Assembly (NCBI RefSeq): GCF_019711375.1
Contig: NZ_CP081295.1
Location: 1,054,001 to 1,118,000, forward strand
From: Qipengyuania aurantiaca
GTDB lineage: Bacteria > Pseudomonadota > Alphaproteobacteria > Sphingomonadales > Sphingomonadaceae
Direction of reading: 5' to 3'
DNA: 64,000 bases
Shown here: positions 18,003-25,962 of the stretch, piece by piece
Numbering within the stretch: the first letter of the stretch is position 1
How the letters are laid out: each line of letters opens with the position of its first letter
Translations under genes and position numbers: made by a program
The notes under the pieces: generated by a model
Told to the model about the DNA's origin: nothing
Database searches by the model: none
The model's input: the letters and a program-made list of their open reading frames with translations, nothing else

Positions 18003-18341
18003 ATGACCTACGTCGTCACCGACGCCTGCATCAAATGCAAATACACCGACTGCGTCGAGGTCTGCCCGGTCGATTGCTTCTACGAGGGCGAGAACATGCT
18101 CGTCATCAACCCTAGCGAATGCATCGATTGCGGCGTGTGCGAACCCGAATGCCCGGCCGAGGCGATCCTGCCCGACACCGAGGACAATCTGGAAAAGTGG
18201 CTCGAACTGAACACCAAGTTCAGCGCCGAATGGCCGAACATCACGAGCCAGAAGGAACCGCCCGCCGATGCCGACGAGCACAAGGGCGAAGAGGGCAAGT
18301 TCGACAAGTACTTCTCGCCCGAACCCGGCGAAGGCGACTGA
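18003..18341 (+). CDS. fdxA: Ferredoxin FdxA (7Fe type)
   Basis: 112 residues. The N-terminus [20 protein letters not shown] and the following [17 protein letters not shown] carry the cysteines for one [3Fe-4S] and one [4Fe-4S] cluster. This is the classical pattern of the 7Fe ferredoxin FdxA. The remaining 50 residues are the family's acidic C-terminal extension. It is a soluble electron carrier; the partner is unknown. The start ATG at 18003 follows ACAGGGAAACC. The downstream YihY-like gene overlaps its last 74 bases in another frame. Confidence 0.95.
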   Translation: MTYVVTDACIKCKYTDCVEVCPVDCFYEGENMLVINPSECIDCGVCEPECPAEAILPDTEDNLEKWLELNTKFSAEWPNITSQKEPPADADEHKGEEGKFDKYFSPEPGEGD

Positions 18342-19179
18342 TCGCGCCATCGCGCTTTTCACCGACCTGAAGGCTGCCTGGGCTGCGGGTGGCGACGACA
18401 ATATCTCGCTGATCGCGGCAGGCATCGCGCATTACGCGCTGCTGGCGCTCGTGCCAGCGCTGGGCGCGCTGGTGCTGGGCTATGGCCTCTTTGCCTCACC
18501 CGAAACGGTCGCAGGCCATATCGAGGCGCTATCGGCCAACCTGCCCGAAGCGGCGGCCGGGATCATCGGCGACCAGCTGCGCAACGTTAGCGAAGGGGAT
18601 AGCGGCCCCAAGGGCTTTGGGCTTGCCCTGGCGCTCGGTATTGCGCTGTGGGGCGCGCGTAACGGCGCACGGGCGGTCATGACCGGGCTCAACATCGCCT
18701 TTCACGCTGGCGAGGCGCGCGGCTTTGTGCGCGGCAATCTCGTCGCTCTGGCGATTACGCTAAGTGGGATTACTGGCCTGATCGTGCTCGGAGGCTTGAG
18801 CACTACTCTAGCCGTCATTGCAGGACCGCTCGGCGGATTGGCAAGCTTCCTGCTTCTCTTCCTCGCAGCGACCGGCGGCGCTGCCGGCCTTTATCGCTTC
18901 GCCCCGAACAAGCCATCACCCGCCTGGCACGAAATCTTCCCCGGCGCCCTGCTCTTCGCCGCGGGCTGGCTCGCCGCGACCGCGGGTTTTGCCTTTTATG
19001 CCGCAAATTTCGGCAGTTACAACGCAACCTATGGTTCGCTTGGCGCCGTCGTGGTGCTGATCACCTGGTTCTACGTCACCGCGCTCCTACTCCTCCTCGG
19101 CGCGGAGTTCGCCGCGGTGAAAGCTTCGGCTAAGCATGATGGCACGCACAAAACTGCCAAGACTCGCAATAAACCCTAG
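18268..19179 (+). CDS. YihY/virulence factor BrkB family membrane protein
   Basis: 303 residues if started at the only in-frame ATG (18268), which lies inside fdxA. Conserved YihY features begin at [30 protein letters not shown] and continue through six membrane helices, including [18 protein letters not shown] and [19 protein letters not shown]. The first 27 residues are serine/threonine/arginine-rich, unlike the family, and are simply fdxA read in another frame. Translation may therefore start at a non-standard codon near 18345, or use 18268 with its AAGGAA site. The family is an inner-membrane protein once mistaken for RNase BN; its function is unknown. Confidence 0.85.
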   Translation: MPTSTRAKRASSTSTSRPNPAKATDRAIALFTDLKAAWAAGGDDNISLIAAGIAHYALLALVPALGALVLGYGLFASPETVAGHIEALSANLPEAAAGIIGDQLRNVSEGDSGPKGFGLALALGIALWGARNGARAVMTGLNIAFHAGEARGFVRGNLVALAITLSGITGLIVLGGLSTTLAVIAGPLGGLASFLLLFLAATGGAAGLYRFAPNKPSPAWHEIFPGALLFAAGWLAATAGFAFYAANFGSYNATYGSLGAVVVLITWFYVTALLLLLGAEFAAVKASAKHDGTHKTAKTRNKP

Positions 19180-19360
19180 GTTGTGCTATATAATGCAACA
19201 ACTGCGCCGGTCATGGCCGGGCAGATGTGAGAATTGAAAGGTCCGCACCACCAGCAACACCATCGGGAAGGGTTTCGCCGCGCGCCGCTTTGCCGCTCGC
19301 GGACAGGCTTTTTTTACGGTGTTCTATCCCCCCGCGCGGCCCGGACGAAAGGATTGATGC

Positions 19361-19894
19361 ATGGCGAGCAAGGCAGACGCCTTCGACGTTGGCGATTACG
19401 TTGTCTACCCCAAGCACGGCGTGGGCCGTGTCATCGAACTGCAGAGCGAGGAAATCGCCGGAATGCAGCTCGATCTCTATGTCCTCCGTTTCGAGAAAGA
19501 GCGCATGACGCTGCGAGTTCCGGTCAACAAGGTCGAATCGATCGGCATGCGCAAGCTGTCCAGCGACAAGACCCTCAAGGAAGCGATGGAAACGCTGAAG
19601 GGCAAGCCCAAGGTCAAGCGCACCATGTGGAGCCGCCGCGCCCAGGAATACGAAGCCAAGATCAACTCGGGCGAAATCGTCCTGATCGCGGAAGTGACGC
19701 GCGACCTGTTTCGCCCCGACGACCAGCCCGAACAGAGCTATTCGGAGCGCCAGATCTTCGAAGCGGCCTCGAGCCGTCTCGCCCGCGAACTCGCGGCGAT
19801 GGAGAAGACCGACGAGTCGACCGCGCTGGAAAAGATCCTCGACGTCCTGCGCGAGCATGCGCCGCAGTATTACGAGAACACCGAAGAAGCCTGA
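19361..19894 (+). CDS. carD: CarD/CdnL family transcriptional regulator
   Basis: 177 residues. The N-terminal Tudor-like RNA polymerase-interacting domain reads FDVGDYVVYPKHGVGRVIEL. The C-terminal helical domain contains MWSRRAQEYEAKINSGE and LARELAAMEKTDE. CarD/CdnL binds the RNA polymerase beta subunit and stabilises open promoter complexes, often at rRNA promoters. This is the alphaproteobacterial size and layout. A 181-base region lies upstream; it contains a TATAAT at 19189 without a clear -35. A strong terminator follows at 19921. Confidence 0.95.
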   Translation: MASKADAFDVGDYVVYPKHGVGRVIELQSEEIAGMQLDLYVLRFEKERMTLRVPVNKVESIGMRKLSSDKTLKEAMETLKGKPKVKRTMWSRRAQEYEAKINSGEIVLIAEVTRDLFRPDDQPEQSYSERQIFEAASSRLARELAAMEKTDESTALEKILDVLREHAPQYYENTEEA

Positions 19895-19920
19895 TCGGCC
19901 AACGCCCGAAGGCACTCGAC

Positions 19921-19955
19921 GAAGGGGCCGCTCCGCAAGGGGCGGCCCTTTTGCT
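19921..19955 (+). terminator. Intrinsic terminator of carD
   Basis: AAGGGGCCGC pairs with GCGGCCCTT (loop about ten bases) followed by TTTTG, 27 bases after the carD stop. The GC-rich stem with T run is a standard Rho-independent terminator. Confidence 0.8.
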
Positions 19956-19960
19956 TTGGC

Positions 19961-20000
19961 TTGAAGATATCCGGTTGCCGTATTATATCACCAATACGGC
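19961..20000 (+). promoter_or_regulatory. Putative promoter with overlapping operator palindrome for the GIN lipoprotein gene
   Basis: TTGAAG (19961-19966) and TATATC (19984-19989) are spaced by 17 bases. The -10 region lies within a perfect inverted repeat: GCCGTATT (19977-19984) and AATACGGC (19993-20000) with an eight-base loop. A repressor or activator site across the -10 is a natural reading, but the factor is unknown. Confidence 0.45.
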
Positions 20001-20040
20001 TGTCGAAGCACACAGGAATTCAAGGGAAGGAAATCTCGCC

Positions 20041-20844
20041 ATGATTCACAAGGTTCTCAAAGGCCTCGCCCCGGTCGCCGCTCTGGCGGCAAGCGCGATG
20101 CTTTCCGGCTGCAACGTCGATATGCAGATCGGCGACGGCAAGGGCGTGCCTCTGGCCGAACTCGACACCAGCGGCGCCTCGCCCAGCGAGATCGTTCTGG
20201 CCGGTCCCGACACCATCATCGTGTCGCGCGGAGAGGCTTTCGATATCGACGTTTCTGGTGACCAGCGCGCGGTCGAGGCCCTTCGCTTCCATCTCGAAGA
20301 CGATGCCCTCGCCGTCAGCCGCGAGAAAAACAGCGGCAAGAATATCGGCACCGCGACGGTGCGCGTGACCATGCCCAGCCTGACTGCCATGGTGATGGCC
20401 GGTTCAGGCACGATCGAGGCCGACGAGATCACCGAACGCGCGGACGCGACGATCGCCGGCTCCGGCACTATCAAGGTTGCGCAGCTAAACGCCTCGCGCT
20501 TCGACCTCACGGTCGCCGGATCGGGCGATTTCGAAGCCGCCGGAAGCGTCGAATCGCTCGATTTGACGGTAGCTGGCTCCGGCTCGGCGCGGATGGCCGA
20601 TCTGTCGGTCGACAAGGCGGAAATCTCGATCATGGGATCGGGCGACGTCGAATTCGCATCCGATGGCACGGTCGATGCCAGCATCATGGGCTCGGGCGAC
20701 GTCAAGGTCGCGGGCAGCGCGACCTGCACGGTCAGCGCCATGGGTTCGGGCAAGCTACGCTGCTCGGCGGGCACGGCTCGCTCGGCCGACGCTGGCGACG
20801 CTCCTGCTGCACCGGAAGCACCGGAGGCGCCCGAAGCGCCCTGA
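20041..20844 (+). CDS. GIN domain (DUF2807) lipoprotein
   Basis: 267 residues. The signal sequence MIHKVLKGLAPVAALAASAM is followed by the lipobox LSGC, so the mature protein should be lipidated at that cysteine. The body is a beta-helix of repeats with recurring VAGSGT/MGSGD turns (about eight from residue 115 to 245), the signature of the GIN/DUF2807 fold. It ends with an APEAPEAPEAP tail. Its role is unknown; GIN proteins are surface or periplasmic and possibly bind polymers. The RBS AAGGGAAGGAAA precedes the ATG. The gene ends in a hairpin terminator that overlaps the next gene's start. Confidence 0.85.
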   Translation: MIHKVLKGLAPVAALAASAMLSGCNVDMQIGDGKGVPLAELDTSGASPSEIVLAGPDTIIVSRGEAFDIDVSGDQRAVEALRFHLEDDALAVSREKNSGKNIGTATVRVTMPSLTAMVMAGSGTIEADEITERADATIAGSGTIKVAQLNASRFDLTVAGSGDFEAAGSVESLDLTVAGSGSARMADLSVDKAEISIMGSGDVEFASDGTVDASIMGSGDVKVAGSATCTVSAMGSGKLRCSAGTARSADAGDAPAAPEAPEAPEAP

Positions 20845-20873
20845 TTCATCGAAAACTCACCCAATCTGCTGTA

Positions 20874-20920
20874 GGGCAGGTGCATCGAAAGGATTTTCCA
20901 TGCGCCTGCCCGCTTTTTTT
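20874..20920 (+). terminator. Intrinsic terminator hairpin overlapping the start of the next gene
   Basis: Twelve bases (20874-20885, GGGCAGGTGCAT) pair with 20900-20911 (ATGCGCCTGCCC) with one G-U pair. Inner GAAA/TTTC pairing extends the stem, and seven T follow at 20914-20920. This is a strong intrinsic terminator for the GIN gene. The 3' arm begins with the ATG of the downstream lipoprotein gene, whose AGGA ribosome site sits in the apical loop. Confidence 0.75.
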
Positions 20921-21229
20921 GCCCTACCCTTAGCCGCCGCTTTGCTGGGCGGCTGTATCTCGACGGTCGCGGATGTCGTGACGGCGCCGGTGCGCGTGGC
21001 TGCCAAGGGCGTCGATCTTGCTACCACGAGCCAGTCCGAAAAGGACGAGAAGCGCGGGCGCGAACTGCGCAAGCGCGAGGAGCGCTTGGGCAAGCTTGAG
21101 CGCGAGTACGAAAAGCAGCTCAAGGAATGCAACGAGGGCAATCGCCGCGCCTGTGACCAGGCAACCGATACTTATGCCGAGATCCAGCAGATCCTGCCGA
21201 CCATCCCGGTCGAGCCGGACGATACCTAA
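20900..21229 (+). CDS. Small lipoprotein with charged coiled-coil
   Basis: 109 residues. MRLPAFFALPLAAALLGGC is a lipoprotein signal peptide ending in a GGC lipobox. The mature part contains TAPVRVAAKGVDLATTSQSEKDEKRGRELRKREERLGKLE, about 45 residues of highly charged helix likely to form a coiled coil. Two cysteines follow in LKECNEGNRRACDQ. The family is not recognised beyond small sphingomonad lipoproteins. Expression may be limited by the hairpin formed by 20874-20911, which hides its start codon and would terminate the incoming transcript. The gene overlaps the converging tRNA-modification gene by four bases. Confidence 0.8.
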   Translation: MRLPAFFALPLAAALLGGCISTVADVVTAPVRVAAKGVDLATTSQSEKDEKRGRELRKREERLGKLEREYEKQLKECNEGNRRACDQATDTYAEIQQILPTIPVEPDDT

Positions 21230-22164
21230 TCCGGTGGTGTGGCCGCGCGGCGCAACCGGTCGTTGATTGCGCGCCCGATGCCTTCTTCCGGAACGGGAGC
21301 GATAGCGATCCGGGGCTTGTGCGACGCGGCGCCCTCGTGAAGGCACGCGTAGAGCCGTGACGCCGCTTCCTCCAGATTGCCTTCGGACGAAAGCGAGCAA
21401 TCGCCCCTAACCTCCCCGAAACCGATATAAAATTCGTCCTCGACCGAGCGGATGACGTCGAGACGCACGGGCTTGCCCGGCGCGTAATGGCTGGCGAGCT
21501 GGCCGGGGGCCTCGATACTGCTCTCACTACTTTGCGCCATAGCCCCCGTGTCCAGTTGCACCGGCCCCGGACGCAGCACTTCCACGCGTCCATCGACGCG
21601 CACCGCTGCGATGGTCGATTCCACACCCGCCCGGCATTCGCCGCCGTCGAGCACGGCATCGATGCGCCCGTCGAGCGACGTCAACACATGATCCGCCGTC
21701 GTCGGGCTGATGAAGCCACTCCGGTTGGCCGAAGGCGCGGCGAGCGGCACATCGACGGCGCTCAGGATTTCGCGCATTATCGGGTGGTTGGGCATGCGAA
21801 TTGCGACCGTTTCGAGCTCCGCCGTCACGGTCTCGGCCAGCTTGGCGTCGGCGCGGCGTGGCAGGACCAGCGTCAGCGGGCCGGGCCAGTGCGCCTGGGC
21901 GAGCGTCTCCGCTTCCGGTGAGAATTCGGCGAGTTCCCGCGCCGCTTCCATCGACGCGACATGGACGATCAGCGGGTTGAAGCTGGGCCGCCCCTTGGCT
22001 TCGTAAATCAGCGAGACGGCAGCGACGTCGTCGGCCCTTGCGGCGAGGCCATAAACCGTTTCGGTCGGCACCGCGACGAGGCCGCCTGCGCGCAGGATCT
22101 CTGCGGCGCGCGCCATGCCACCTTTGTCCGCTGCAAGCGTTTCCGTAGCGTATTTGCCGCTCAT
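21226..22164 (-). CDS. L-threonylcarbamoyladenylate synthase (Sua5/YwlC family)
   Basis: 312 residues, the longer two-domain Sua5 type. It makes threonylcarbamoyl-AMP for the t6A modification of ANN-decoding tRNAs. The YrdC domain has VPTETVYGLAA, the KGRPSFNPLIVH loop and APSANRSGFISPT. The C-terminal Sua5 domain follows after APGQLASHYAPGKP. The start ATG at 22164 is 47 bases from the divergent acyl-CoA dehydrogenase gene. The stop overlaps the end of the lipoprotein gene on the other strand. Confidence 0.95.
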   Translation of the reverse strand: MSGKYATETLAADKGGMARAAEILRAGGLVAVPTETVYGLAARADDVAAVSLIYEAKGRPSFNPLIVHVASMEAARELAEFSPEAETLAQAHWPGPLTLVLPRRADAKLAETVTAELETVAIRMPNHPIMREILSAVDVPLAAPSANRSGFISPTTADHVLTSLDGRIDAVLDGGECRAGVESTIAAVRVDGRVEVLRPGPVQLDTGAMAQSSESSIEAPGQLASHYAPGKPVRLDVIRSVEDEFYIGFGEVRGDCSLSSEGNLEEAASRLYACLHEGAASHKPRIAIAPVPEEGIGRAINDRLRRAATPPD

Positions 22165-22211
22165 GCCTGCGCGCTATATCTGCAGGGCGCCAAAAGCCAA
22201 GAGGATACCCC

Positions 22212-23951
22212 GTGACCTACACTCCCGCCACCCAGGACCAGTTGCTCGCCATCCGCGTGAACGCCGGAATCGAGGAGCTTGCGCAAAGCGAACGCTTCGC
22301 CGCCGCCGAGCCCGACATGGTGGAAGCGATCGTCGAGGGTGTCGGCCAGTTCGCGGCCGGCGAGTTTGCCCCGCTCAACCGCGTGGGCGACCTTGAAGGC
22401 GCAAAGCTGGAAAACGGCGTGGTGCGCCTGCCCGATGGCTATGCCGAGGCCTATGCGCATTATGTCGAGCAAGGGTGGAACGCCATCGCCTCGCCGGTGG
22501 AGTTCGGCGGTCAGGGCCTGCCCTTCACGCTTGCCTGCAATGTGCTGGAGAACCTCGGCACGGCGAACATGGCCTTCAACCTCCTGCCCATGCTGTCGGT
22601 CGGCGCGATCGAGGCGCTGGAGCACCATGGCTCGGAGGAATTGCAGCAGAAATACCTGCCCGACCTCGTCAGCGGCAAATGGTCCGGTACGATGAACCTG
22701 ACCGAACCGCAGGCCGGTTCCGACGTCGGGGCGCTTCGTACCACCGCGAAACCGATTGCGGAGGGCGAGCACGCAGGCAAGTTCCTCATAAAGGGCCAGA
22801 AGATCTACATTACCTGGGGCGAGCACGAGCTGGCTGAGAACATCATCCACCTCGTCCTCGCGCGCCTGCCCGATGCGCCGGAGGGAAGCCGCGGCATCTC
22901 GCTTTTCACGGTGCCCAAATATCATGTGAAACCGGATGGTTCGCTCGGCGCGCGTAACGATCTTCGCTGCGTCAGCCTCGAACACAAGCTCGGCATCAAC
23001 GCTTCGCCCACCTGCGTGATGAGCTATGGCGATAACGACGAATGCATCGGCGAGCTGGTCGGTGCGGAAAACCGCGGGCTGGCGGCCATGTTCACGATGA
23101 TGAACAACGCGCGCATCAACGTCGGCAACCAGGGCGTGCAGATCGGCGAACGCGCAACACAGCAGGCGCTCGATTACGCCAAGGAGCGCGTCCAGTCGGC
23201 GCGCGCCGGCTCGCCGGACAAGGCCCCCGTCTCGATTATCGAGCATCCCGACGTGCGCCGCATGCTGCTGCGCATGAAGGCGCTCACCGAGGGTGCGCGG
23301 GCGCTGCTTTATTATACCGCAGGACAGGTCGATCGCGGCGTGTTGGATGACGAGGCCGCCAAGGCGCGCGGTGAAGTCCTGACCCCGCTGATCAAGGCCT
23401 GGGGCACCGATATCGGCATCGAAGTCGCCAGCCTTGGCATCCAGGTCCACGGCGGCATGGGCTTCGTCGAGGAAACCGGCGCCGCGCAGCACTGGCGCGA
23501 TTCGCGCATCGCTCCGATTTACGAAGGCACGAACGGCATCCAGGCCGCCGACCTCGTTACGCGCAAGCTCGGGCTCGACAACGGTGAGGCGCTAATCGGC
23601 CTGACCGAAGAGATCACACGCGATTGCGCCGACTATCCTGCGCTTTTCGCACTGGCAGGCGACTGCGCGGCGGTGGCCAAGTGGATGCGCGAGGAAGCGA
23701 GCCTCGACGACAAGCTCGCAGGCAGCGTGCCCTTCTGTACCATGCTCTCGGTAGCGGTGGCGGGCTGGCAGCTGGTGCACCAGCTACGCGCCGTCGAGGC
23801 CGGTGATGCGCCCGCACTGGCGGCGACGAAACCGGCCACGGTGCGCTTCTTCCTCGAGCGTATCGTGCCCGAAGCTTCAGGCCTTAAAGCCGCAGCCACC
23901 GCTGGGGGCGCGGCGCTCTACGAGATCGAGACCGCCGCGCTGCTCGGTTAG
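22212..23951 (+). CDS. Acyl-CoA dehydrogenase (FadE-like, with C-terminal extension)
   Basis: 579 residues from a GTG start. The flavin and substrate segments include MNLTEPQAGSDVGALRTTA, with IQVHGGMGFVEETGAAQHWR and RIAPIYEGTNGIQA in the C-terminal helical domain. The last 120 residues form the AcylCoA_dehyd_C-type extension of the long-chain or 3-methylmercaptopropionyl-CoA dehydrogenase group. It oxidises an acyl-CoA to the 2-enoyl-CoA using FAD; chain length cannot be assigned from sequence. It overlaps the converging propeller gene by four bases. Confidence 0.93.
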   Translation: MTYTPATQDQLLAIRVNAGIEELAQSERFAAAEPDMVEAIVEGVGQFAAGEFAPLNRVGDLEGAKLENGVVRLPDGYAEAYAHYVEQGWNAIASPVEFGGQGLPFTLACNVLENLGTANMAFNLLPMLSVGAIEALEHHGSEELQQKYLPDLVSGKWSGTMNLTEPQAGSDVGALRTTAKPIAEGEHAGKFLIKGQKIYITWGEHELAENIIHLVLARLPDAPEGSRGISLFTVPKYHVKPDGSLGARNDLRCVSLEHKLGINASPTCVMSYGDNDECIGELVGAENRGLAAMFTMMNNARINVGNQGVQIGERATQQALDYAKERVQSARAGSPDKAPVSIIEHPDVRRMLLRMKALTEGARALLYYTAGQVDRGVLDDEAAKARGEVLTPLIKAWGTDIGIEVASLGIQVHGGMGFVEETGAAQHWRDSRIAPIYEGTNGIQAADLVTRKLGLDNGEALIGLTEEITRDCADYPALFALAGDCAAVAKWMREEASLDDKLAGSVPFCTMLSVAVAGWQLVHQLRAVEAGDAPALAATKPATVRFFLERIVPEASGLKAAATAGGAALYEIETAALLG

Positions 23952-25399
23952 CCTTCAGGCACGATCCGCGCGTAATCGTCGGCGCCAAAGGAGGCGTCCT
24001 GTCCGCGCAGTTCACGCTGCGGCGGGAGGCGGTCGCCGGAGATCCTCTGAATCGCGCCTTGCGGCTTCGCACCCGGCGATGTCACGCGCCAGATGATCCC
24101 GGCCGTATCGTCGCTGACGAGAAGCGATCCGTCACCGGCCCACTCCACCCACGTCGGGCGTCCGCGCGTGTCGCCATCGGGCTTCAGGAAGCCAGTAAGG
24201 ACCGGAATCGGCTTTCCGGTCGGATTGCCGCGCCCGTCGAAGGCGACATAGACGACGTCGTACCCTGAGGGCGGCTTGCGGTTCCACGAGCCATGCCGCG
24301 CGATGAAGGCACCGCTGGAGAAATTCTCGCCCATCGCCGCGCCCTCCTTGCTGAAGACGAGACCTAGCGCGGCCACATGGGGACCGAGCGCGTATTCGGG
24401 GCGGCGCACGTAGCTGATATACTGCGGCGCAGGCTCTTCCACGCGGCGATCATAATTGTCGCCCCAATATACCCACGGCCAGCCGTATTGCGCGCCGACG
24501 GGCACATTGGTGAGGTAATCGGGCACGAGGTCCGAGCCGAGCATGTCGCGCTCGTTGACCGTGGTCCAAAGTTCGCCCGACCAAGGGTTGAAATCGAGGC
24601 CGTTGGCGTTGCGCAGGCCACCGGCGAACTGGCGGCGGCTGCCGGTTTCGAGGTTCACCTCCCAGATCAGCGCACGGCCTTCTTCGGCCGCCATGCCCTT
24701 GTCGCCGATATTGGTGTCCGAACCGACTGCGACATAGAGGAGATTGCCGTCGGGGTGCAGCTCGAGATTGCGCATCCAGTGTCCGCCTCCGCCGGCGAGA
24801 TCTGTGACCTTGCGGGGCTTCGACGCCACGCTGTCGCTGCCGAGTTCGTATTCAAAAGCAAGGACTTCGTCGTGGTTCGCGATGTAAAGTGTGCCGTCGC
24901 CCCAAGCGAGGCCCGACGGCGAATCGAGACCGTCGACAAGCACGCGGCGGGTCTCCGCCGTGCCGTCACCATCGGCATCGCGCAGCAGCACCACCTGGTT
25001 GGCCGAAGGACCGTTCGCGCCGGCTTTGGTCATGAGCTTGTTGGCGATCCAGCCCATCAGCCCGCCGCCGCCCTGGTTGGGCGAACGTGTCAGCGAGACG
25101 AGGATGTCGCCATTGGGCAGCGCGTAGACCGTGCGCGGGTGGTCGAGCCCCTCGGCGAAGCGGTTTACGGCAAGGCCCTCGGCGGCTTCGGGGGCTTCAC
25201 CGTCGGCCCAGCCCACCGGATCGGCGATAGCCACCGTCGGGAAGGTTTCGGCCTGGGCCTCCTGCAGCGTCGGGTCGGTGCCGGTAACTTCGTCGATCGG
25301 GAGGTCGGCCGTGTCGCCCCGCGTCACGATGAAGGCGAAAATCCCCAGCAGGAGGAGGATGACGAGAAGGGCGATGCCCAGCTTCTTGAGAATGCTCAT
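23948..25399 (-). CDS. PQQ-dependent sugar dehydrogenase-like (sorbosone dehydrogenase family) beta-propeller protein
   Basis: 483 residues from MSILKKLG. One N-terminal membrane anchor (LGIALLVILLLLGIFAFIV) is followed by a periplasmic beta-propeller with DGLDSPSGLAWGDGTLYIAN, GGHWMRNLELHPDGNLLYV and GLRNANGLDFNPWSGELWTT. These are typical of the soluble glucose/sorbosone dehydrogenase (GSDH) fold, which in known members oxidises sugars with PQQ. Whether this one binds PQQ is not visible. A start 16 codons upstream lacks a good context. The gene is divergent from the fRMsr gene. Confidence 0.85.
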   Translation of the reverse strand: MSILKKLGIALLVILLLLGIFAFIVTRGDTADLPIDEVTGTDPTLQEAQAETFPTVAIADPVGWADGEAPEAAEGLAVNRFAEGLDHPRTVYALPNGDILVSLTRSPNQGGGGLMGWIANKLMTKAGANGPSANQVVLLRDADGDGTAETRRVLVDGLDSPSGLAWGDGTLYIANHDEVLAFEYELGSDSVASKPRKVTDLAGGGGHWMRNLELHPDGNLLYVAVGSDTNIGDKGMAAEEGRALIWEVNLETGSRRQFAGGLRNANGLDFNPWSGELWTTVNERDMLGSDLVPDYLTNVPVGAQYGWPWVYWGDNYDRRVEEPAPQYISYVRRPEYALGPHVAALGLVFSKEGAAMGENFSSGAFIARHGSWNRKPPSGYDVVYVAFDGRGNPTGKPIPVLTGFLKPDGDTRGRPTWVEWAGDGSLLVSDDTAGIIWRVTSPGAKPQGAIQRISGDRLPPQRELRGQDASFGADDYARIVPEG

Positions 25400-25476
25400 G
25401 AGTTTGGGGATAGTGCAGGCCTGCCCGGGCCGCAACGCCCCTTGCACATGAGCGCGGGGCCCCTAATTGACCGGCC

Positions 25477-25959
25477 ATGTTCGATTTTCGCCCCGCGGAC
25501 GATTGTCCCAAGCCCGAAGCCTACCGCCAACTGCACGAGGCCGCCGACGCGCTGACCGCCGGCGAGCCCGATGGCGTGGCCAATATGGCCAATATCGCCG
25601 CGTTGTTGTGGGATTTCCTGCCCGATGTGAACTGGACCGGCTTTTATCGCATGGTCGAGGGAGAACTGGTGCTCGGGCCTTTCATGGGACGTCCCGCCTG
25701 TATACGCATCCCGCTCGGCAAGGGCGTGTGCGGCGTAGCGGCAACCGACGCGGCGACCCAGCTGGTCAAAGACGTCCACGCCTTTCCCGGCCATATCGCC
25801 TGCGATTCGGTGACCAATTCCGAGCTGGTCGTCCCCGTTCTGCGAGATGGCGACGTCGTGGCGGTGATCGATCTCGACAGCCCGTCCAAGGCGCGCTTCG
25901 ATGAGGAAGATCGCGCCGGAATTGAACGTCTTGCCGAGATTATTTCCGACCGTATCTAA
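25477..25959 (+). CDS. Free methionine-(R)-sulfoxide reductase (GAF domain)
   Basis: 160 residues, a single GAF domain. It starts MFDFRPADDCPKPEAYRQL. The catalytic cysteines fit the fRMsr pattern: PACIRIPLGKGVCGVAA and HIACDSVTNSELVVPV. The enzyme reduces free (not protein-bound) methionine-R-sulfoxide in the cytoplasm and so repairs oxidised methionine. Nothing upstream suggests special regulation. It is convergent with parB with only three bases between the stop codons. Confidence 0.92.
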   Translation: MFDFRPADDCPKPEAYRQLHEAADALTAGEPDGVANMANIAALLWDFLPDVNWTGFYRMVEGELVLGPFMGRPACIRIPLGKGVCGVAATDAATQLVKDVHAFPGHIACDSVTNSELVVPVLRDGDVVAVIDLDSPSKARFDEEDRAGIERLAEIISDRI

Positions 25960-25962
25960 GGA

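Noticed and set aside
19189..19194. TATAAT upstream of carD as a promoter
   Set aside because: No acceptable -35 element at 15-19 bases upstream, so it was not called as a promoter.
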